DNA of 64,000 nucleotides from Ricinus communis (Eukaryota; Streptophyta; Magnoliopsida; Malpighiales; Euphorbiaceae), in contig NC_063264.1 in NCBI RefSeq assembly GCF_019578655.1, forward strand, positions 22,281,688-22,345,687. Direction: 5' to 3'. Positions 22,748-32,614 of the stretch are shown here, piece after piece. The first letter of the stretch is position 1. Every line of letters begins with the position of its first letter. The position numbers and the translations under genes were made by a program. The notes under the pieces are model-generated. The model was not told the origin of the DNA. It searched no databases and was given only the letters and a program-made list of their open reading frames with translations.

Positions 22748-24070
22748 ATGGCAACTAATGGAGGAGCCTAACATCTCCAGCCATTCTTCGATGGATCCGA
22801 CTATATTTTTTAAAAATTTCGTTTGAAAATCTACTTGGATTCCTATGGCATTGAAGTATGGGACTATATGGTGAAGGATTAGAAAGCTCCCACTGAAATA
22901 AAGAATGGTGAAAAAAGAATTCTTCCTAGAGAAGAATGGGTGGATGCCCATAAGAAGCACAACTACAAGAACAAGTAAGCAATGTCTATACTTGTAAGTT
23001 GCCTCTCTAGAGAAGAATGTGAGAGAGTGCAACATTGCACTAGGACTTATCAAATTTGGATTATTTTAGAGAACTATCATGAAGGCACAAAGCAAGTAAA
23101 ATCAAGAAAGATCTAAATGTATGTCACCGAGTATGAGATGTTTAAGATGAAGCTAAATAAGTTCATCACCGATATGACAAATAGACTTCTTACCATCATC
23201 AATAATTTGAGAAAGCTTGAAAAATATTATGAGCTAGTGGACATCAACAATAAAATTTTATGAGCCTTCCTTTGGATAAATATGAAGCTAGAGTGGCTAG
23301 CATTGAAAAAGCAAATCAATACCTAAGGAAGATTCTTACTAATGTTCTCATAGGTAAACTTCTAACTCATGAGATGTCTCTTGTGAGGGATGGAATTGAT
23401 AGAGATAGTGGGAAGAAGAAACCCTAGCACTCAAGGCTAGCATAAGAGCTCAAGAAGCAATTGATATCCCAAGTAATGATGAAGATCAAGGGAAAGCTCT
23501 AAGTGAGAGTGATGATGTGGCTCTCATCATCAAGCATGTAAAGAGAATACTTGAAGCCAAAAGGAGAAGAAGCAATAAGCATTTTGCAAGGATGAAATCC
23601 TCCTCCAAATCAAGAACAAGTAAGGACAAGAAGGAGTAAGTCACTTGCACGAATGTGGAAAGCAAGGACATATCAAGCCGGATTGTCCCAAATACTTGAA
23701 GAGGAAGAAGGGAGACAAGAAAAAGAAGAAAGGCTTAAAAGCTACTTGGAGTGATGCATCTTCATCCTCAAACAATAAAAGTGAAAGAGAAGAGGAGAAA
23801 ATTCTTTGTTTCATGGCAATATGGAAGACTCCCATGAGGTATGTTCTACTTCTCATTCATGCAATTCTTCTTCTTCTTGTTCATCCTTTTACTCTTTTGG
23901 TGATGACTTGTTGGATGATGAGGATGAGCTCTTATAGAACATGCTTTCAAAATAAAATTTTTATAAAAATAAATGTTCTAGTTTGGAGGAAGATCTTAAA
24001 ATTTTAAAGAAGCAAATTGCCTTCTTAAAAACTTCCAATGATGACTTAAGGAAAATATCGGATGATGTTT
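22748..24070 (+). pseudogene. Copia element 1 gag, degenerate
   Basis: An ATG at 22748 opens a gag-like sequence with many stops and shifts. Recognisable parts are PFFDGSDY, YGIEVWDYMV, a YEMFKMK segment near 23130, and a zinc knuckle ECGKQGHIKPDCPKY near 23650-23700 that is followed by a lysine-rich stretch and an acidic serine-rich tail. The first knuckle cysteine is altered in the open frame. Not translatable. Confidence 0.75.
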
Positions 24071-24659
24071 CAAAATAATTTTTTTTAAAGAGAACAATTC
24101 TTTGAAAAATGAAGTTGAAGAGCTTAGGAACTCAATTTCAAAATTTCACAAAGGGAAAGAGTCCATTGACACACTAGTTGTGTCTCAAAGACTTCCTCTT
24201 GTGAGACATGGACTTGAGTTTAATGGAACTTCATAATCCTCATCTCACAACATAATTTTTGTTAAAGCCTCTCAACCTCAAGCATTTGAGAGAAACTCAA
24301 ATAGAGTTTCAAAGAGCAATATACACATTAGATCTCACATTCAAAAGAAAGAGAAAGGTACACATATTCCAAAGGCTAAGCGAAGAGGAACAAAGCATGC
24401 ATTCATGTATAAGAACACAAATGCTAATAAATCTTGTTCATGCATGAGTAAAGATAATCATATTAGGTCCAAGCCTCAAGCAAGAGTGGCTAGGAAGACC
24501 AATTCAAACCTTATTAAAAATTTTAAGATCACTTGCCACTATTGCATTAGAATTCGATATATTAATGTAAAATGAAAAATTAGAAAAATGCATCTTTTCA
24601 TAAATGAATTTTCCAATGCTAACCCCAAAAGACCCAACCTTGTTTGTGTACCTAAAATT

Positions 24660-27645
24660 AAGTGAATTACTTCTTTTTATAGGTTTCTTAAATCCACAAG
24701 CACAAATCTTTGGCATGTTGATAGTGGATGTTCAAGGGATATGACAGGTGATAAGAGCTTCTTTGTAAATGTCAAGAATTATAAATGAGGCAAAGTAAAC
24801 TTTGGAAATGATGCCAAAGTTAAGGTAATTGGCATTGCTTCCATTGATAAGGATGGTAAATCTTTCATTGATAACGTTTTTCTAGTTGATGGATTGAAAA
24901 ATAATTTATTCAGTGTAAGTCAATTGTGTGACAAAGGGAACAAAGTCACTTTTGACTCTCGTGGATGTCTTGTCAACTCCCTAGTGGATGACAAAGTGAT
25001 ATTCAAAGAGAAAAGAAGTGGCAAGACCTACACAATTGACCTATACAAAGTTGCTAATCAATCTTTCAAGTGTCTTGTGTCTATTACTGATGAATCTTGG
25101 CTATGGCATAGAAGACTTGAGCATGCAAGCATGAAACTTCTACACAAGTTAGCCAAAGGTGCGGTTCATCATAGACAAGACTTATGAACCATGTCAAATG
25201 GGAAAAAAATCTATCATCCTTTAAATCTAAAACTATTGTAAGTACTTCTAGACCGCTTCAACTATTACATATAGATTTGTTTGGACCTACTAGAGTAGCT
25301 AGTTTGGGTGGAAATTCATATGCATTTGTGATTATTAAAGATTACTAGGGTTAATTTCCTTGCTCATAATAATGAAACATTCAATATTTTCAAATCTGCG
25401 AAACGTGTTCAAAATGAAAACGGGTATTGGAATGATCATAGAAAAGAATTTGAAAATGAAATTTTTGAAAGCTTTTGTAAAGAATTTGAAATTTCTCAGA
25501 ATCTTTCATCTCATAGAACACTATAATAAAATGGAGTTATGAAAAGAAAAAAATAGAACACTAGTGGAAATGGCTAGGACAATGCTCAATGAGTATAAAC
25601 TTCCTTCTTACTTTTGGGCCGAAGCCCTTAACACTAGTTGTTATGTTGCAAATAGAGTTTACAAAAGACCTTTACTAACAAAACTTCTTATGAACTTTGG
25701 AAAGGAAGAAAATCTAAGGTCTCATATTTTAGAGTTTTTGGATGCAAATGCTACATTTTAAATACCAAGGACAACCTTGGAGAATTTGATGCCAAAATTG
25801 ATGTAGGAATCTTCCTAGGCTATTCCACTTCAAGCAAAGCTTATAGAGTCTTTAACAAATATATTTTAGTAGTTGACGAGTCTATGAATGTAGTTTTTAA
25901 CGAATCAAACAAGCTTGACCTTGGAAAAGGTGTTTGTATGAATGATCTTGTAGGTGCACTTGAGGAACTCAAAGTGAAAGTTGATAATCCCTCAAAAGGA
26001 GTGGACGAATCTATAGAGGAAATTCAAGAAGACTAACAAAATCAAGATGCAACTCAAGATCCCCAAGAGATGGAGACCTCCCAAAATCTTCCCAAGGCAT
26101 GGAACTTCAAAAAGGATCATCCTCTTACTCAAGTCATTGGAGACTTATCAAAAGGTATAAGTACTCACTCTAAACTAATAACTTTAAATAATCTAGACTT
26201 TGTTTCTCAAATTGAGCCAAGGACCATTGATGAGGCTCTAAATGATGAGAGTTGGGTGATTGCTATGCAGGATGAACTCAACCAATTTGAAAAAAATAAA
26301 ATATAGGAACCTGTTCCTAGACCTAAGGATAATCAAATTATAGGATGTAAATGGGTATTTAGAAACAAGTTGGATGAGCAAGGCTCTATGACAAGAAACA
26401 AAGCTAGATTGGTTACAAAAGGTTACAACTAAAAAGAAGGCATTGATTATGATGAGACCTGTGCTCTGGTTGCTAGATTAGAAGCTATTAAGATACTTTA
26501 AGCATATGCATGTCACATGAATTTTGAATTATTTCAAATGGATGAGAAAAGTGCTTTTTTAAATAGTTTAATTAAGGAGAAAGTCTATGTTGAGCAACCT
26601 TCCAATTTTAAAAATCATAAATTTCTCAATCATGTTTTCAAGCTTTCCAAAGCCTTATATAGGTTGAAACAAGCTCCTAAAGCTTGGTATGAAAGGCTTA
26701 GTTCTTCTTAATTGAAAATGGATCTCAAAAGGGTCAGGTTGACACTGCACTTTTTATAAAGAAGCATAAGCATGATACTCTAATTGTTCAAATTTATGTT
26801 GATGACATTGTGTTTGGAGCTACTAATGAGTTGCTTTATGAGGATTTTACTAAGTGTATGACTAGAGAATTTGAAATGAACATGATGGGAGAGCTTAAAT
26901 TCTTCCTTGGTTTTCAAATCAAGCAAAGCAAAGATGGGATATTCATAAACCAATCCAAGTACACAAGAAAACTCCTAAAGTAATTTGAGATGGATGGTTG
27001 CAAAGTAGCTAAAACCCTAATGAGTGTCATAATAAAATTGGACAAGGATGAGAAGGATAAGAGCGTAAATGAAAAACTCTATAGAGGTATAATTGGCTCA
27101 CTTTTATATGTAATCGTCTCTAGACTCAATTTTATGTATAGTGTTTGTCTTCATTTGAATGCCGTAAAAATAATTTTGAAATACTTGTGTGAGACTTTGA
27201 ACTTAGGAATTTGGTATCCTAGGGAAACATCCTTTGATATAATAGGTTATTCAGATACCGATTATGCCGGTAGTTTATTAGATAAAAAGGAGCATATCCG
27301 GAACTTGTCATCTTCTAGGTGAATGCTTAGTGTCTTGGTTTAGTAAGAAACAAGTCTCGGTTACTCTCTCCACTGCGGAAACCGAATATGTGATGGCTGG
27401 ATGTTGTTATGCTCAAATCCTATGGATGAGGCAACAATTAAGAGATTATGGGAGAGAGGTTAATCACATTCCTATTAAGTGTGATAACACTAATGCTATA
27501 AATCTTTCTAAAAATCCTATTCAACACTCCAGGAGCAAACACATAGATATTAGACACCATTTTTTGAGAGATCATGTTCAAAATAGTAGTGTAGTACTAG
27601 AGTATGTTGACACAAATAAGCAGCTAATGATATTTTAACCAAGTT
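24660..27645 (+). pseudogene. Copia element 1 pol remains (protease, integrase, RT, RNase H)
   Basis: Domains appear in copia order but in several frames. The protease (WHVDSGCSRDMTG) is at about 24710-24760. The GAG-pre-integrase domain (LFSVSQLCDKG ... LWHRRLEHAS) is at about 24894-25187. Integrase remnants extend from about 25250 to 25760 (MARTMLNEYKLPSYFWAEALN). The reverse transcriptase includes FQMDEKSAFLNSLIKEKVYV at about 26530 and YVDDIVFGATN at about 26794. RNase H is at about 26990-27640, with SDTDYAGS and STAETEYV. Frequent stops and frameshifts make it non-functional. Confidence 0.85.
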
Positions 27646-28374
27646 GCTAAATGAAGAAAAAATGAATTTCATAAAAAGAGAACTAGGAATGATAGATGGA
27701 AGCACCTTAGCATAAACACATTTTTTCTTTATTTTGCTAGTTGTGTATGCCTTTTCATATGATGCTAATACTTGTGCATTTTTTATTTTCATCCAAATTT
27801 GAGTATTGAAATTATCATGGCACTAGATCACTTTCAATCTTTGTGCATCTCGATACTCATACATGAAATCTTATGATCAATTTAGATAATGCATGTTTAT
27901 CAAAGATTTTTTGCATTTTTTGCTCGAAATTGCAAAAAGTGCGCTCGCGCTTTGGAAAGGCGTTCGCGCTTTATAGGTTCATATGAAAACTTGGAAATGA
28001 CCGCTTGTGATTTCTTAGTGCGATCGCAGGTTTCTAAAATTATAGTGGCTGTGACTATTTTTTCAAAAGCGCGACCGCACCTTCTCCTTGATTTCAGTAA
28101 AAACTAGCCATTATAGTATTCTTGAAAATGAGTTTTAATGTCAAACTAGCCGAATTTTGTCCTTTTAACCCCCCCCCCCCCCCCCAATAAGGCTATAAAA
28201 GCCAGATTTCATAGAATTGCATCACTTTTACACATTCATATTCAAGCTTTTAAAAAATATTCCTTCTCTTCTTCAAAAATTCCAAAATCTCTCTTCATCT
28301 TCTTCAAGACTAGTATAGGTCCAAGAAAGACCATTGAGAGAGGCTCTTCTTTCTCAGATTCAATCATAGAAAGA
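27646..28374 (+). other. Spacer after copia pol with a promoter-like segment
   Basis: Contains GC-rich modules (GCGCTCGCGC at 27941, GCGATCGC near 28021) like those in the LTRs, a run of 17 C at 28169-28185, then GGCTATAAAAGCC at about 28190-28202 and a C/T-rich leader-like stretch before the next ORF. Confidence 0.5.
28190..28202 (+). promoter_or_regulatory. Promoter-like TATA box inside copia element 1
   Basis: GGCTATAAAAGCC is a strong plant TATA box. It is about 180 bp before the ATG of the extra ORF and is followed by a pyrimidine-rich leader. Function is inferred only. Confidence 0.4.
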
Positions 28375-28737
28375 ATGAAGGGTGTCAATTATGAAGTAAG
28401 GATCAAGTTTATGACTATAGAGAGGAAAGAAACCCAACCAAGTAGGTTCTTTGATAAAGAGGTCCTCATCAAGTTTGGCATATCTCAAGAGGTAAACACA
28501 CTTCTCGAAAATGTTAGCTTTAGAGACTTCTTCCTAGCCCAAACCTTAGAATTAGGATTTAAGAACCTCACTAAGAAATTTCTTTCTAGCCTACTGATTA
28601 ATAAAAAGGGAGATAGGGATGACTTTTATGGGATAGAGTTTAGACTATTTGGGGAGAAGAGAACCCTTTTTAGAACCCAATTCTTTTCTATCTTTCGTTT
28701 TCAAGATGAAGCCACCTCTCTATTATTGAAAACCTAG
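28375..28737 (+). CDS. Extra ORF downstream of copia pol (ATHILA ORF1-like domain?)
   Basis: 120 codons open, between pol and the 3' LTR, where SIRE-type elements carry an additional, sometimes called envelope-like, ORF. The sequence shows a pattern I associate with the 'Arabidopsis retrotransposon ORF-1' type of plant transposon protein: a FFDKEVLIKFGI segment (about residues 26-37), an ENVSFRDFF-type segment, a KKFLSSL segment, and IEFRLFGEKRTL. No membrane segment or signal peptide is visible in the open part. The frame ends in TAG just after the domain, so it is probably a truncated relative of a longer protein. It could be translated but is more likely a relic. The family assignment is from memory of the pattern and needs a profile search. 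Confidence 0.45.
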   Translation: MKGVNYEVRIKFMTIERKETQPSRFFDKEVLIKFGISQEVNTLLENVSFRDFFLAQTLELGFKNLTKKFLSSLLINKKGDRDDFYGIEFRLFGEKRTLFRTQFFSIFRFQDEATSLLLKT

Positions 28738-29971
28738 TAGAAATACCTCTCTATTTTTTCTAATTTTAGAGGCAAATCTCCACCAAAGAACCCCATTCTA
28801 AGACTCACTTTCCAAAGACCTCAAATTCTGAACTCATTAGATAGTGCATAGGATGATTGCCACTAACATCTATGCAAGGGATAATGGGGTCAAAAAAGCA
28901 CCACAAAAGGACCTTTTTTCCTCTATGCTATGATCCATTGTAAATGAATCCTTAGTTCTAAACTTTTTCTTGACCAACTTCTTTATATTGGCAATACATA
29001 AAAAGGTGCCATTCTTGCCTTATCACATATCACCAAAATTGTCAAACACCTTCATTTTGTAACTCCTCTAAACATCTCCTCTCTTGTTATGTTTAGCTTT
29101 TCTTGAGCAATGCCAAAGTCATAAGACTTGGACCTAAGTGGGAGATTAATGGAAAATTCTTTCTTCTCATAAGGGATTATGTGGATAATAGAAAGAAAAG
29201 GAAGAAAGACCATAGGGTGCCAAGTAAACCTATTCCTTCCTCATTCCAATGACAACTCTCTCTCTCTTTTGAGGACAAGGTGCTAAAGCAAATGGAGAGA
29301 ACTTGGAATTACCTCCACCACTTGCATGCGAACTTAGTGGAAATTCAAAAAGCCCATAAAATTTCTCATTTATAATTTCTTATTTACTTTACCTTTTTAT
29401 TTTTCTTTTCTCATGCATGCATTTCTCATCATTGATCACACATGTACTATATTTCCTTTAATATAAGTATCTTATTTTTATGATCTTCTTCTTTGCCTTA
29501 TCCATGAATCAGATTATGTGCTGTAATTCACCTGAGTAAATTTTCAAAGTATTTTTTCCAATCTTATTTTTAATGATCTACTTCTTTATTTTACTTTGTA
29601 ATTTTGACAAAAAGGGAGAAATAGCTTAAATTGATTACTATGAATAAGTATGCTAAAATTGACTAGTAGGAATTTGGGGGAGAAGTAAATGATTGAGGGA
29701 GAAGTAAAATGATCCCTAAAGAATAAAAATAAAGAAATATGCTTATAGGGGGAGAAGTGTGATTAAAACGTTTGCTAAAAATAAAAATAGAAGTATGACT
29801 TAGTCATAAAAACTAAAGGGGAGGAAATGCAAACATTAAGAGGGAGTAGCAAATTGTTAAATTTATTAAGTGAATTGTTCCTTTGAAGCTTGAATGTTAG
29901 TTAGTAGCTATTCAATTGCACTTTTACTTAATCAATTTTTAATCTCTAATCAATTTGGTTGTCAAAATCAA
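28738..29971 (+). other. 3' region of copia element 1, non-coding
   Basis: No open frame continues the preceding ORF. From about 29600 it becomes purine-rich with several GGGGGAGAAG-type runs, like the region before the polypurine tract in SIRE elements. Confidence 0.5.
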
Positions 29972-29983
29972 AAAGGGAGAGAT
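29972..29983 (+). promoter_or_regulatory. Copia element 1 polypurine tract
   Basis: An AAAAGGGAGAGA run (ending in GAT) directly precedes the 3' LTR start TGTTGACC. Confidence 0.7.
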
Positions 29984-31178
29984 TGTTGACCTAAAGTGCA
30001 ATTGATCTCTATTTTGATCTTAACACCTAACTTCAGCATTGCTAATCCTATGTCTGAGTGTCTATATGACAGAGCACCAAAGGAACTAACCAAAGACCAA
30101 GTATTTTTAAGCTTTAAAAGAAGTCTTGTAAAAAGACCCAAAAAGCGCGAGGATGCTTCAAGGGTGCGGGGGCGCTTTTCATATGATCAAAAGTTTACAA
30201 GACGTTAAAAGGTCCACCTGACATTTTCCTAATCATATCATGAATATGGCATTCGAAGTGTCAAAGCTTCAAGAAGCGCGAGGGTACTTCAAATGTGCGG
30301 AAGCACTTCATATTTGAGCTTGAGAGTGAAAATAATAGAAGATAGCGCGATGAGAAGTGTGAGGGCGCTTCTAGGCGCGGTCAAGGCAAGCACGAGGGCA
30401 CTGTTGTGGTGCACGGGTGGTTTTTGCAATTAATGCAATGTCAATAACCATTGAGATATCAGTCGTCCCATTAGTGCCACGTGGCTGGAGCCGTTGGAGC
30501 CCCAACGTCTCTTTTCAGAATGCGCGAGCGCGCTTGGAGAGATTGAGGCGCTTTTCAGGACTTTAGGCAATTTTTCGCCAAGTCATCAATCTTGAAATTA
30601 ATGATTTTTGCACCTATTGTAACATCTCCAAGTAGTTGGTATATTAAAATACCCCTCTTAAAGACTCTATAAGTAAGTGTGCGATTGAAGTATACCAAAA
30701 CTCTTGCAAATTCATTTTTTAACTTTCTACACTCAATTTCTTTCTTTGTAAAGTGTATTAAGTTGAAACTTTTTGTTCAACTAAAACTCTGAAAGGTTGT
30801 TGTGTTAGCCTAGGTTTAAAAACACAAGAAATTGGTTGTTGCGTAACTATTAATACTCAAGGGTTAAGGGACTTAGTGAGAGATTAGTTCACTAAGGAAA
30901 GAGGTTTAGTGTGAGCCTTGAAAACGTCAAGTTATTTGGTGAACTTGTAAGACCCAAAACTTATAATCTTAGTGATCATAGTGGAATACTCAAATGTAAT
31001 CTTGAGGAGTGGATGTAGGGAGGATTGTTTCCAAACTACTATAAATCTTTGTGATATCTTCTCTAACCCATATTCTCCTTAAATTATCCTTAATCTCTTG
31101 TGTTTTTACTTAAAACTATGAGTTTCCGTAATTTGAGGTCACCAATTCAATCATATTTCTTGGTTACATAGGGTAACA
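29984..31178 (+). repeat. Copia element 1, right LTR (1195 bp)
   Basis: Starts TGTTGACC and ends GGGTAACA. It is about 120 bp longer than the rejoined left LTR, mainly from additional GC-rich palindromic modules at about 30310-30410. Confidence 0.88.
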
Positions 31179-31215
31179 AGCGTCTATACAAACGTCGTCA
31201 ATTCGAGTGAGTATA

Positions 31216-32060
31216 AAAAAATTATACCAACAAGAGAATGAATTTTTCAACTTTAGTTTATTGAGTCCTTAAAATCTTTTTGTTATTATGAAGAATCCAT
31301 GAACTTTTTAATTTGGGTTCATTAATTCCTTACAAGTTCATATAATTTTTTGTCATATTTTTCTCATTCAAACGTTATTTGTGTCTTGATTCGCCATATG
31401 TCATTAGATTTAGTATGAAAAAAATTAAAATTTATATAAGAGAATTGTCGTGTACTTGTTCAGTCTCATTTTCATTATTTTGACCATTTCTTTTATTTAA
31501 TGTGAAAAGTAATTTTCATGAAATTACAACGCGAGGTGATTCGTTAAATCTATATATATTTTTTAAAAAGATTTGTGAAAAGTCAAAATCCGATAATATC
31601 TAATTAACAGTGTTAATCTATTTTTATTTGCAAGCTAATTTTTCTTAATAAATGTCAATTTCAACAATTAAATTAAACTAATGTACATCATTCAAAATGG
31701 TGATGATCTCTTAAATAAGTTCTTGTACATCATCCAAAATGGTGATGATCTTTAAATTACATACATCATATAAAAATGACACGTCACCTAAAGACAAATA
31801 GATTTTAGAAAAGAAAATTAATTTTCTATTAAGTTGCTAAATTACTCTTTAGTTTCTCAATCTCAATATTTTTATATTACCTTCATTTTTTGCCTCATTC
31901 GCATTATTCTTTTATTTCATTATTTATTCTTAATTCTTCTATTGGAAAATAAGTTTTTAAATTAATAGACATTTATGTGAGGACTTAAAAAATAAAAGTT
32001 TAGGGATATGTCAAAACAAGATAAATCCTTAGAGACTTGATAAACCAAAATTAAGTATTT
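31216..32060. repeat. Probable foldback MITE between copia element 1 and the LINE
   Basis: Left-end sequence (TTTAGTTTATTGAGTCCTTAA, about 31252) resembles the reverse complement of the right end (TTTGGTTTATCAAGTCTCTAAG, about 32030), and further weaker blocks match in order. Inside, a 27-bp unit GTACATCAT(T/C)CAAAATGGTG is repeated near 31683 and 31726. No coding capacity. Boundaries are approximate. Confidence 0.4.
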
Positions 32061-32614
32061 TGCTAACATATTTATTAGGGTTTGTAAGCACGCTCTTGAC
32101 GAAAGGATTAAAAATGATAAAAATAAAAGTACAAGAATTTATTAAAATGCAATCGATCATCAGACACCAAGTAAAATAAAGTAAAACTATAAGAACCAAA
32201 AGATAGATTTTGCCAAAATAGAATTTAAAGTAATTTAAATATATTTAGAGTAATACAGAATAATCTAGATAGAGTAAACCTCAAAATATCACATTTCATG
32301 GTTAATTTAGCATTCATTACATCCATTTAAAATAATTCATTTTTAATATACTTAATATAAGAATGCATATGAAAATGATGAAAATATAATAAAAGTATAT
32401 TTTTTAGCACTGTCTGTGAGAGACATCACACATAACATTTCAATTGAATTGTGAAAAATTCCTAAAATAAATATTTTTAAAAAATATATAAACTTTCATT
32501 AAATTTGGCTGAAATTAAATCAAAGAATGCCTCATTAAAAAATCTTGCCATGTAAAACCCTCAAAGGAAAAAACCATGATAAGAAAATAGAGTACAATCA
32601 AACAAGAAGCCTTG

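Larger units (their letters stand above)
14070..31183 (+). mobile_element. Degenerate SIRE/Maximus-like Ty1-copia element, split by a nested element
   Basis: The element runs 14075-31178 on the plus strand. The left LTR is 14075-14437 plus 21981-22693; the right LTR is 29984-31178. Possible target duplications are AGCAT (14070-14074) and AGCGT (31179-31183), 4/5 identical. The right LTR starts TGTTGACCTAAAG, while the left copy reads TTTTGACCTAAAA, so its first dinucleotide has mutated. Internal order is primer site, gag, protease, integrase, reverse transcriptase, RNase H, a further ORF, then a polypurine tract. This order (integrase before reverse transcriptase) is copia, and the CSRxMTGD protease context, the YVDD-IVFGATN reverse transcriptase and the long 3' region fit the SIRE/Maximus lineage. 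LTRs differ widely and every reading frame is broken, so it is old and inactive. Length without the nested insertion is about 9.6 kb. Confidence 0.85.

Noticed and set aside
28375..28737. Extra copia ORF as a viral envelope protein
   Set aside because: No signal peptide, membrane span or envelope motif in the open part; the ORF-1-like reading fits better.
14433..31183. A new gene cluster or defence system in the 14-31 kb block
   Set aside because: All recognisable proteins there are retroelement gag, protease, integrase, RT and RNase H, and the boundaries are explained by target duplications.
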